DNA of 64,000 nt, from positions 1 to 64,000 of the forward strand of contig JAFSEU010000003.1 of assembly GCA_017435565.1 (NCBI GenBank), written 5' to 3'. Shown here piece by piece: positions 1-7,050 of this stretch; position 1 is the stretch's first letter, and every line of letters begins with the position of its first letter. Source of the DNA: Oscillospiraceae bacterium (lineage in GTDB: Bacteria > Bacillota > Clostridia > Oscillospirales > Ruminococcaceae). Position numbers and translations under genes: made by a program. Under the pieces are notes generated by a model. That model was not told the origin of the DNA, searched no databases, and worked only from the letters and a program-made list of their open reading frames with translations.

Positions 1-1
1 A

Positions 2-370
2 GAAATTTCTGAGCTTGAGGCGCTGTTTTGCGACGCGGTTTCCGAAAAACATGACCTTGAAAGTGAGATTGAATATGCAATGGATACATTTATTGATGGA
101 AATTTTGTCAACGAGGGTGAATGGCGCGGAATGTTTGAAGCTGGTTCATCCGTAAGAGATGGGAAACTTGTAAGAAGTGATATATTTCCTCAGATTGATG
201 ATTTAGAAACTGATTCGGGAAAAAAATATGATATCGTTTTTAGGGCCTATACAGTTTATGAAGAAAAGCCCGATTATGTAGGAATTATATATATTGAGAT
301 TTTTGATATAACCGATACGGATTATCGCGAGGACGTAAGGTCTTATGTGATAGGAGGCTTGGATTCCTAA
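2..370 (+). CDS. Hypothetical protein, 5' end outside the window
   Basis: The reading frame is open from base 2, so the gene starts upstream of the window; at least 122 residues are present and the stop is TAA at 368-370. An in-frame ATG at 80 exists but has no Shine-Dalgarno sequence, so it is not the likely start. The protein is acidic, with no membrane segment or motif that I recognise. It is the first of a run of small soluble proteins on the same strand that includes an SMI1/KNR4 immunity protein, so an immunity-type role is possible but is only inference from context. Confidence 0.6.
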   Translation, partial: EISELEALFCDAVSEKHDLESEIEYAMDTFIDGNFVNEGEWRGMFEAGSSVRDGKLVRSDIFPQIDDLETDSGKKYDIVFRAYTVYEEKPDYVGIIYIEIFDITDTDYREDVRSYVIGGLDS

Positions 371-517
371 TATATTCTGCAATGTCAAGATCCGCCTTGC
401 TAAACAGCGGGGCGGGTGCCTTTAACAACTGACCCGACTAATCCCGACACCGATGAATCCTGCTGCACAGGCGGCTTGATACAATTTTAAGAATAACTAA
501 AAAAGGAGAAATGTATT

Positions 518-991
518 ATGGCATTTGTAAAAGAAAGAGTATCAGAATCAGATATACAGTTATTGAATTCATTTGAAATGTATGACTATGATTGTCAAAA
601 AATTCGTACTTTTGGTATGTTAACTAATTGGGTAGCTGATAAGGAACAGAAAATTTATTTTACACGCGCAAGCATAAGTTCTTCTTATGATCACTACGAT
701 CAATTTGATCTTGTGTGGCAAGGAAAAAAGATTGCTATATTTATGGAAATAGGTGTAAGTAAAGCACCTACTCCAGATAATCCAAGGCACTTTAGATGTT
801 TATATAGAGTTAAACGTATTCTTGCACCTAAAGAGTTTGAATCACAACAAGATGAAATGTTTGAATTAATAAAAGAAGTAATTACAACTTATCATTATAC
901 CAACATTATTAGTGGTATTGCCTATAAGACAAATAATGAAATAATCCTACCGGAGTTTCCTGTTCCGAAATATGTTGACGAGGTGAAATAA
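518..991 (+). CDS. Hypothetical small soluble protein (possible immunity protein)
   Basis: 157 residues, ATG preceded by AAAAGGAG 7-8 bases upstream. No signal peptide, membrane segment or catalytic motif is visible; it is rich in aromatic and charged residues. The stop overlaps the start of the next gene by one base (TAATG), so the two are translationally coupled. The 20 bases covering its SD and start codon recur exactly in front of the SMI1/KNR4 gene at 2349. Base composition is more AT-rich than the genes on either side. I do not recognise the family; the placement suggests a polymorphic-toxin immunity cassette. Confidence 0.7.
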   Translation: MAFVKERVSESDIQLLNSFEMYDYDCQKIRTFGMLTNWVADKEQKIYFTRASISSSYDHYDQFDLVWQGKKIAIFMEIGVSKAPTPDNPRHFRCLYRVKRILAPKEFESQQDEMFELIKEVITTYHYTNIISGIAYKTNNEIILPEFPVPKYVDEVK

Positions 992-1266
992 TGACTAAAA
1001 GCGCAAACTACAACCCCGACGACCACAAATTTGAAACACTTGGAGAATTCGAGTTTTATCTTTCCTGCGGTGCGAATGTTGCATTTGAATTTCATGGTAT
1101 TGAATATGGCGTAGAAAAGATCGGAGAAGGTTTTTCTATATGGATTTGCGATGGCGATATCCTTGCGGATGACATAACATTGGAAGATGTTATGAATTTT
1201 GAACTTGACGGTGTAAAAATCCGTGATTTGATTCTTGATGCGGATATTACAGAGAGAATTATGTAG
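991..1266 (+). CDS. Hypothetical small acidic protein
   Basis: 91 residues, strongly acidic, coupled by a one-base overlap to the gene before it and followed by a clear rho-independent terminator at 1316. The start is fixed by the TAATG junction. No conserved motif is recognised. Small, acidic, single-domain proteins placed like this are typical of immunity genes, but nothing in the sequence proves that. Confidence 0.65.
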   Translation: MTKSANYNPDDHKFETLGEFEFYLSCGANVAFEFHGIEYGVEKIGEGFSIWICDGDILADDITLEDVMNFELDGVKIRDLILDADITERIM

Positions 1267-1315
1267 AAAGTGCTGTATTTTTCAGTTATCTATTCCGTGA
1301 AGATAGCACAATTCC

Positions 1316-1342
1316 CCTCCGATGTTTCATCGGAGGTTTTTT
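1316..1342 (+). terminator. Rho-independent terminator
   Basis: An 8-bp GC-rich stem (CCTCCGAT / ATCGGAGG) with a 5-base loop, followed by six T. It closes the 518-1266 pair. Confidence 0.85.
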
Positions 1343-1437
1343 GTTGCAATAGTATGCGTGTTATGGTATAATATAGGAGGTTGGACTGACCGATAAGAAT
1401 TATCATAAACAAGAAAAGTATATCATGAGGAAGAGCT

Positions 1438-1935
1438 ATGCTTAATATAAGACCATATCGAAGAAATGATAGCAAAAAAATAGCAAATTGGTGCCAGGAT
1501 AAGATAACATTTTATAAATGGAGTGAGGGACGGTTAGGAGAATTTCCTGTTTTGCCTGAGCGAATTGAACAGGCTGTTTCTGGAAGAATAGATAATGAAA
1601 AATATTTTCCATTTATTGCATTCGATGAAACTGGTGTTGTAGGATTCTTTACTCTTCGTCAACCTAATGATAAAGTTAATGAATTAAGCTTTGGCTATGT
1701 GATTTTAAGTCCTCATGCAAGGGGAAAAGGTTATGGAAAGCAAATGTTAAAGTTGGGTATAAAATTTGCGTTTGAGTTATATGGAGCTGCAAAAGTACTG
1801 TTGGAAGTTTTTGAAAACAATCCAAATGCTTATTATTGTTATAAATCAATTGGGTTCAAAGAAAATGGTAATATTACAATTTATAATTTGTGTAATGAAA
1901 AGTGGAAAAGCATAGAGATGGAGATGAATCGTTAA
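1438..1935 (+). CDS. GNAT family N-acetyltransferase
   Basis: 165 residues. It transfers an acetyl group from acetyl-CoA to an amino group of an unknown substrate. The acetyl-CoA pyrophosphate-binding motif A is visible as RGKGYGKQM at about residues 99-107, followed by the family's C-terminal pattern of a strand (KVLLEVFENN) and the YYCYKSIGFKE segment, as in RimJ/RimL-like enzymes. SD AGGAAGAG precedes the ATG. It has its own terminator upstream and is probably monocistronic. The low GC matches the neighbouring cassette genes, so it may have travelled with them. The substrate cannot be told. Confidence 0.85.
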   Translation: MLNIRPYRRNDSKKIANWCQDKITFYKWSEGRLGEFPVLPERIEQAVSGRIDNEKYFPFIAFDETGVVGFFTLRQPNDKVNELSFGYVILSPHARGKGYGKQMLKLGIKFAFELYGAAKVLLEVFENNPNAYYCYKSIGFKENGNITIYNLCNEKWKSIEMEMNR

Positions 1936-2005
1936 TTTCCAATCTATCGAGCTGAACATATTACATATCCGTTCTCAATGTCATCTATTTTGAGCAAGAC
2001 AGACA

Positions 2006-2395
2006 AAAAAGTGGTCAGAAGATACAAGGATAGCGGAAGGCTTTATAAGCGCAACTCTTCTATTCTGTGTTGGGGCTATGGCGATTGTGGGAGCGCTTCA
2101 ATCGGGGCTTAGTGGAAATCACGAAACTCAGTACACCAAAGCGATTCTTGACTTTATTTCAGCAATTATACTTGCCTCGACGTTGGGGTGGGGTGTGACG
2201 CTTGCGGCGGCATCCGTATTTGTTTTGCAGGGGTCTGTTGTACTTCTTACACAGCTTGTCGAGCCTTATCTCAACGGCTTTGTTAATCGCCGTGCCGCAA
2301 AGGGAAAAAGCAAAGAAAACAAAATAACATTTAAAGGAGAAATGTATTATGGTAGTACCAAACATCCCCAACAACAGCTTGACAGAAGAAATTAA
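2006..2395 (+). pseudogene. DUF554 membrane protein, 3' half only
   Basis: From about 2006 the frame reads as the C-terminal half of a DUF554 (YdfK/YqgA-like) inner-membrane protein: AEGFISATLLFCVGAMAIVG, then a DUF554-type GLSGNHETQYTKAILD stretch and two hydrophobic segments. Whole family members are roughly 230 residues; only about 130 codons are left, with an in-frame stop (TGA) just upstream at about 1991 and no start or SD. The tail reads through into the SD and start of the SMI1/KNR4 gene at 2349, so the natural 3' end may also be altered. I read this as a broken gene left by a recombination event. Confidence 0.75.
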
Positions 2396-2780
2396 GGAAA
2401 TTGTCAGTTTATGCCAACAGCTTGAGCCACGTTACGGCAAAAAGGCAACATATTTCAATCCACCTGCAACAGAAGAAGAAATTATCGCATGGGAAAATGA
2501 ACACGAAATAACCATTCCTGAAACATATAAGGATTGGTTGAGGTTTTCTAATGGTTCGCAATTATTATTTGATTTGGCAAGATTTAATGATTTGAATCAT
2601 CTTGTTGTGGGTAATGAATTTGTATCAGATGATTTAGTGATTATTGGTACACTAATCGGTGATGGCGAATTTCTTTGCTTTTCTAAGAAAACAGGCAAGA
2701 TAGTCAGACATAATCATGGAAAAATGCGTGAATACGATAATATGAATAAAGTTATAAAAAAGTTGTTAAATATAGTTTAA
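2349..2780 (+). CDS. SMI1/KNR4 family immunity-type protein
   Basis: 143 residues. The pattern NPPATEEEIIAWENEH, IPETYKDWLRFSNGSQL and DDLVIIGTLIGDGEFLCF is the SMI1/KNR4 (SUKH) fold signature. Such proteins act in the cytoplasm as immunity partners for contact-dependent or polymorphic toxins. SD AAAGGAG lies 7 bases before the ATG, in a 20-base block identical to that before the gene at 518. No toxin gene is seen in the window. Confidence is high in the family and low in a specific partner. Confidence 0.85.
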   Translation: MVVPNIPNNSLTEEIKEIVSLCQQLEPRYGKKATYFNPPATEEEIIAWENEHEITIPETYKDWLRFSNGSQLLFDLARFNDLNHLVVGNEFVSDDLVIIGTLIGDGEFLCFSKKTGKIVRHNHGKMREYDNMNKVIKKLLNIV

Positions 2781-2792
2781 GGGAGACAGAAG

Positions 2793-2885
2793 ATGACGAA
2801 TGTAGAGATTTATAATTACTACGAAAGCATACCAACAGGTTCTCGTTCAAGAACTATTACTGATCATTTTAACAGTTTATGGTAG
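2793..2885 (+). CDS. Very short ORF, probably a gene remnant
   Basis: Thirty codons (MTNVEIYNYYESIPTGSRSR...) begin eight bases after a GGGAG SD and 12 bases downstream of the SMI1/KNR4 stop, then end at TAG. It looks like the start of another cassette gene that was cut short. It is followed by a terminator. The product is unknown. Confidence 0.35.
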   Translation: MTNVEIYNYYESIPTGSRSRTITDHFNSLW

Positions 2886-2922
2886 AGATTGATCTTGCAG
2901 ATTTACTATAACTGAATTTATG

Positions 2923-2957
2923 CAAAAGGCAGACATATTATGTCTGCCTTTTGATTT
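2923..2957. terminator. Bidirectional rho-independent terminator
   Basis: A perfect 13-bp stem (CAAAAGGCAGACA / TGTCTGCCTTTTG) with a 5-base loop and T-runs on both strands. It separates the cassette (plus) from the converging ABC operon (minus). Confidence 0.85.
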
Positions 2958-2972
2958 TGTTATTCACGCCGA

Positions 2973-3962
2973 TTATGCTCTGTGTTCACTCTTTTCATTG
3001 TATGCTATGCGGATGATATCATCAATGCTTGCTTCTTCAAGGCGGATATCCTTGATTTTTGCCTGCTTGCCGATATCATCAATGAGTTCGGCAGCGGTAA
3101 TCTGACTTTTCTCAAAACGATAAACTGTGCGTGCGCCCTCGATTTTGTCGATTGCAGCCTTTGGATGTTCGATGTGCTGCGGCGAGTAAAAATCAACGAT
3201 AAGCTGGCGGAAAGGTGCAATTCTGTCAACAAGCTCATCAAGCGATCCGTCCTCGATAATCACGCCGTTGTTGATGATAATAAGACGCTTGCAAAGCTCC
3301 TGGATATCACCAAGGTCATGTGTTGTTAAAATTACAGTTGTTTTACGGGTACTGTTGATTTCTTTGATAAAGTGTCTGATTGCGTGCTTTGCATCAACAT
3401 CAAGACCGATTGTAGGCTCGTCAAGGAATAGCACATCGGGTGAGTGAAGCATTGCCGCCGCCAGATCTCCTCTCATTCTCTGACCGAGCGAAAGCTGGCG
3501 GACAGGTGTGTCTATAATGCTGTTGATACCCAAAATATCGTCCATCATTTTCATATTGCTGTTGAAGGTCGCATCATCAACAGCATATATTCTGCGTAAT
3601 AATTCAAAGCTTTCACCCAGTCTTAAATCCCAGTAAAGCTGCGTGCGCTGTCCGAAAACTACGCCAAGCTGCCTTACTACCGATTTTCTGTCCTTTGCAG
3701 GCGAAACCCCGTTGATGAGAATTTCACCCGAGGTCGGAGCTAAAATTCCCGACATCATTTTAACCGTGGTACTTTTTCCTGCACCGTTTGGGCCGATATA
3801 TCCTACAATTTCACCTTTTTCGATAGAAAAACTTATATCGTTAACTGCTGTCACTATTTTCTTTTCGGGTTTGAAAAGTCCTTTTATCGAGCCTTTCAGC
3901 CCCTTTTCTTTTTTTACTGTTTTAAACTGCTTTACAAGATGTTTTACTTCTATTACCGGCAT
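2973..3962 (-). CDS. ABC-2 exporter ATP-binding subunit (COG4586-like)
   Basis: 329 residues. It hydrolyses ATP to drive the two permeases encoded just upstream. Visible motifs are Walker A GPNGAGKST (residues 57-65), the signature LSLGQRMRGD, Walker B VLFLDEPTIGLD and the switch TTHD. It carries a lysine-rich insertion at about 15-35 and a C-terminal extension of about 90 residues, which is the COG4586 layout rather than a plain 230-residue ATPase. It is the last gene of the three-gene minus-strand operon that starts near 5634. The substrate is unknown. Confidence 0.9.
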   Translation of the reverse strand: MPVIEVKHLVKQFKTVKKEKGLKGSIKGLFKPEKKIVTAVNDISFSIEKGEIVGYIGPNGAGKSTTVKMMSGILAPTSGEILINGVSPAKDRKSVVRQLGVVFGQRTQLYWDLRLGESFELLRRIYAVDDATFNSNMKMMDDILGINSIIDTPVRQLSLGQRMRGDLAAAMLHSPDVLFLDEPTIGLDVDAKHAIRHFIKEINSTRKTTVILTTHDLGDIQELCKRLIIINNGVIIEDGSLDELVDRIAPFRQLIVDFYSPQHIEHPKAAIDKIEGARTVYRFEKSQITAAELIDDIGKQAKIKDIRLEEASIDDIIRIAYNEKSEHRA

Positions 3963-4004
3963 AAATTAGCCTCCTTAAAACTATGTATGATTGTTGTGAT
4001 AAAC

Positions 4005-4826
4005 TTACGAGCCTGCACTTTCGTACTGTTTGAAGCCTGCGCTGAAAATTCTGCAGGCAATCATAAACATCACAATTCCGAGTGCAAGTGTTATGAATGC
4101 CATTCCGAATGGCAGTTTTATAAGCGAATCCTTTCCCAGAAATTCTGATGCGGGATAAAAGCATATCCAGCTGAATGGGAGGATGAACGAGAATACAAAC
4201 TGTACGGCTCTCGGATACATTGAAAGGGGATACATATTTGTTCGGTTGAAAAGCTCTTGCAAGAATCCGGAAATATTCATCGGGCTTTTTGACCAAAAGG
4301 TAATTGAACCGAGCCCGAGATACATTGCCCCACGCAGAAGTGTTGCGCCGATTATTGTGCATATCATTGCTACGGTATTGTATAATGTCCATTTAAAATC
4401 GACAGAGATGCAGCCGTAAACAAACAGAATAATTCCTGGTATTAGGTCGGTAAATCCGACAAAATTCAGCTCTCCCACAAGAAACTGGAACAGAGTGTTC
4501 ATCGGGCGCAGACGCAGTCTGTCCATTTCTCCGTGAATAATCGTCCAGCCCATATACCAGGTTTTGGTGAAGAAAATTACTGATAAGCCGTGGCTTAAAA
4601 TAGATACTCCGTATAAAAAAGCGAGTTCTTTAAAATCCCAGCCTGCAATGGTGTCAAATTCCATTACAACGAATTTTATGGTTGCAAAACCTACCAGAAA
4701 CTGAATGGGATTTGATATCAGCCAGCCGATGAAGGCTATCGGGTATTCAATGCATGATTGTATCGAAAGCCTTGCAGACAGCATTGCAACCGAACAATAA
4801 TGTTTTAGTTTTTTCATATATTTCAT
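4005..4826 (-). CDS. ABC-2 family permease (COG3694-like)
   Basis: 273 residues with six likely membrane segments (for example about 27-50, 58-80, 115-140, 150-175, 235-260). The spacing to the neighbours is short on both sides. This subunit pairs with the permease at 4843 and the ATPase at 2973; the three-gene order (permease, permease, long ATPase) is typical of the COG4587/COG3694/COG4586 exporters. The substrate is not known. Confidence 0.85.
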   Translation of the reverse strand: MKYMKKLKHYCSVAMLSARLSIQSCIEYPIAFIGWLISNPIQFLVGFATIKFVVMEFDTIAGWDFKELAFLYGVSILSHGLSVIFFTKTWYMGWTIIHGEMDRLRLRPMNTLFQFLVGELNFVGFTDLIPGIILFVYGCISVDFKWTLYNTVAMICTIIGATLLRGAMYLGLGSITFWSKSPMNISGFLQELFNRTNMYPLSMYPRAVQFVFSFILPFSWICFYPASEFLGKDSLIKLPFGMAFITLALGIVMFMIACRIFSAGFKQYESAGS

Positions 4827-4842
4827 TCCTTTATGTTAAGAT

Positions 4843-5634
4843 TTAACCGCCCTGCACAAGTACACGTTTTGTTGCACGCCTTTGTGCAAATATGAGCAAA
4901 AGTGTGAGTGCAACAAACCATATTGCCTGAATTGCAAGTGCATTTAAGCTTTCGTTTATGCTGTATTTTCCGATATATATCGAAAGCGGTGCCTGAAACA
5001 TATATACAAAAGGCAGGCAGTTTACTGTTGTTTGCAGCCATTGCGGAAAAAACCATATCGGGATTATTGAGCCTGACAGCATATTTACAAAATGATATTT
5101 AACCGAAAAGGCAGGACCTAAATTGATTGCTGTGAACGAAATCATTGCAAATATTGCCGAAAATGTCCAGTTGATTCCATAGCCTAAAACAAAGCTTGAC
5201 AAAAACAGTACGAAATGCTTCGGTGAAGCGGGCGCAGGGATTCCGAAAATAAGTGCGCCGACAGCCAAAAGCGGTATTGTGCTGCGGAAAAAGCAAATAA
5301 TCAGATTTCCTATATCCTCTGCAAGATACATTCCAAAAAGGCTTACAGGTTTTATCATATCCGTAGCTATACTGCCGCTTTTTACAGAATCTGCAATTCT
5401 GTCCTCAACGCCCATATAGTACATAGAATTCATCAGTGTTGCGATAACATTGTAGGTCATCATAGAATCTACCGTGACATTGTGAGAAACCTCATTGTCA
5501 CCGTAGGCAGCTATCCAGAAAAATCCGATAGCAACCATCATAAGACATTGCATAATCATATATGTAAATATCTCCACTCGGTAAGCGAGCATTGTCTGCA
5601 TACGCAGCTTTGCTATGTAAAAATATGTTTTCAT
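4843..5634 (-). CDS. ABC-2 family permease (COG4587-like)
   Basis: 263 residues, six predicted membrane helices. The ATG at 5634 is chosen because a strong SD (AAGGAGGA) sits five bases before it; a longer frame upstream would run through the leader and its terminator hairpin and has no SD. First gene of the exporter operon. Its expression should depend on read-through of the hairpin at 5653-5686, downstream of the leader ORF at 5727-5807. Confidence 0.85.
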   Translation of the reverse strand: MKTYFYIAKLRMQTMLAYRVEIFTYMIMQCLMMVAIGFFWIAAYGDNEVSHNVTVDSMMTYNVIATLMNSMYYMGVEDRIADSVKSGSIATDMIKPVSLFGMYLAEDIGNLIICFFRSTIPLLAVGALIFGIPAPASPKHFVLFLSSFVLGYGINWTFSAIFAMISFTAINLGPAFSVKYHFVNMLSGSIIPIWFFPQWLQTTVNCLPFVYMFQAPLSIYIGKYSINESLNALAIQAIWFVALTLLLIFAQRRATKRVLVQGG

Positions 5635-5652
5635 TTCATCCTCCTTAAAAAA

Positions 5653-5686
5653 CAAACAAAAAAGCCGTCGGAAAAGCTCCGACGGC
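5653..5686 (-). terminator. Leader terminator (attenuator candidate)
   Basis: On the minus strand a 9-bp GC-rich stem (GCCGTCGGA / TCCGACGGC) is followed by a T-run, inside the transcribed leader and just before the SD of the first permease gene. A second stem, CAAAGCTGA (5727-5735) with TCAGCTTTG (5707-5715), lies upstream and overlaps the leader ORF stop. The arrangement suggests attenuation. Confidence 0.75.
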
Positions 5687-5726
5687 CGATGCGTGACAAT
5701 ATGAACCAAAGCTGAAGACATATTAG

Positions 5727-5807
5727 TCAGCTTTGAATTGCTCTGTGCAAGGCAGACTTCACTTTTCCATATATATTTTTGCTGATTGAATTTCTGTAAT
5801 TGTTCAT
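5727..5807 (-). CDS. Short leader peptide ORF upstream of the ABC exporter
   Basis: Twenty-six codons, MNNYRNSISKNIYGKVKSAL... then TGA. The ATG is preceded by a consensus SD (AAGGAGG, seven bases away), stronger than for many full genes in this window, which argues that it is translated. It lies between a consensus promoter and a terminator hairpin that precedes the exporter genes. A cis-acting regulatory peptide is the simplest reading; a small secreted or membrane-active peptide exported by the transporter is an alternative, although no leader-cleavage motif is visible. Confidence 0.6.
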   Translation of the reverse strand: MNNYRNSISKNIYGKVKSALHRAIQS

Positions 5808-5838
5808 TGTGAAGCCTCCTTTCAAAAAATATGCTTGC

Positions 5839-5867
5839 ATTATATCACATAATTTTCCTTGTGTCAA
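5839..5867 (-). promoter_or_regulatory. Sigma-A type promoter for the leader and ABC operon
   Basis: On the minus strand TTGACA (5862-5867), a 17-base spacer and TATAAT (5839-5844): a consensus promoter. It is divergent from the promoter at 5928. Confidence 0.85.
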
Positions 5868-5927
5868 TACCGTTTGAAAAAAATAGTGTGATCCAGCATA
5901 CTACTAACACCTGTAACCTCTTTTCTC

Positions 5928-5956
5928 TTGAAAAGGGCGGCTGTGTGTGGTATAAT
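5928..5956 (+). promoter_or_regulatory. Sigma-A type promoter for the EamA gene
   Basis: TTGAAA (5928-5933), 17-base spacer, TATAAT (5951-5956), preceding the gene at 6021. Confidence 0.85.
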
Positions 5957-6020
5957 ATAGGAAATCGTACTGTTCGGAAAATTAAGAATTTATATAACCA
6001 AAAGTGCAGGGAGTATTACT

Positions 6021-6902
6021 ATGAAGAAAAATTACATATATGCAGTAGTAACGGTACTCATCTGGTCAACAATGGCGGCTACGGTCAAGAAAATGTTGTA
6101 TGATATTCCGAATTTAGAGGCACTATCAATCAGCAGTATTTTTGCTTTTTTATTTCTTCTGATTATCAATCTTATAAACGGAGCAGTTAAGGAAATGAGA
6201 AAATACTCTGTTAAAGATTATGGGGTTATGAGTGGATTGGGATTTATCGGATTATTTTTATATTCTGCGCTGTATTATTATGGACTGGCAAAATTAACTT
6301 CTCAGGAAGCGTGTATATTGAATTATCTATGGCCCATTATGTTAGTTATCTTTTCGTGTATAATTTTAAAAGAAAAACTGACATTTACAAAAGGAATCGC
6401 AATGCTCTGTTCCTTCGTGGGAATTATCATTCTTTCTTCGGGGAAGGCAAGTTTTTCAACAGGAAATACTACGTTTGGAATTATAAGCTGCATTATTGCA
6501 GCAGCTTGCTATGGTTTATTTTCGGTATTAAATAAAAAGAAAGATTATAATCAGAATATTTCGATGATGGTTATATGGCTTGTTGTTGCGGTTTGCGCAA
6601 TGATATCAGGCTTGCTTACGGAAAACTGGGTACCGATAAAAGGGGTTCAGTGGCTTGGAATATTGTGGATAGGAATTGCTACTGATGCGGTGGCATATCT
6701 GCTTTGGGCTTTGGCGTTAAAAGGGGTGGAAAATACTGCAAAAATAGCAAATTTTGCATACTTGACACCGTTTTTATCATTGGTTGTATCTGCAGTCTTT
6801 TTGAAAGAAAAGGTGCAGCTGAGGGCGCTTATTGCATTACTATTTATTATCGGCGGTATTTTGTTGCAAAATATTTATGAATCCAGAAGTATGAAGCAAT
6901 AA
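6021..6902 (+). CDS. EamA/DMT family transporter
   Basis: 293 residues with about ten hydrophobic segments in two similar halves, the EamA drug/metabolite transporter layout. Family hallmarks include the N-terminal WSTMAATVKKML segment, LNYLWPIMLVIFS at the end of the first half and a second half ending in a cluster of small hydrophobic residues. It sits in the cytoplasmic membrane and probably exports or imports a small metabolite by a secondary mechanism; the substrate cannot be read from sequence. SD GCAGGGAG precedes the ATG. Monocistronic: own promoter, terminator at 6930. Confidence 0.85.
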   Translation: MKKNYIYAVVTVLIWSTMAATVKKMLYDIPNLEALSISSIFAFLFLLIINLINGAVKEMRKYSVKDYGVMSGLGFIGLFLYSALYYYGLAKLTSQEACILNYLWPIMLVIFSCIILKEKLTFTKGIAMLCSFVGIIILSSGKASFSTGNTTFGIISCIIAAACYGLFSVLNKKKDYNQNISMMVIWLVVAVCAMISGLLTENWVPIKGVQWLGILWIGIATDAVAYLLWALALKGVENTAKIANFAYLTPFLSLVVSAVFLKEKVQLRALIALLFIIGGILLQNIYESRSMKQ

Positions 6903-6929
6903 ACCAATTTATAACTGAATATATTACAC

Positions 6930-6964
6930 AGCCGTTTGTGAGCAAAATCACATACGGCTTTTTA
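6930..6964 (+). terminator. Rho-independent terminator after EamA gene
   Basis: AGCCGT ... TGTGA pairs with TCACA ... ACGGCT (one bulge on each side), followed by five T. Confidence 0.7.
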
Positions 6965-7050
6965 TGCACTTATCCGCAGTAAATTTCTTTACTTTTTTTA
7001 AAAAATATGATAAAATATTCTGTGGCATTAAAAATGTTGGAGGTATTATT

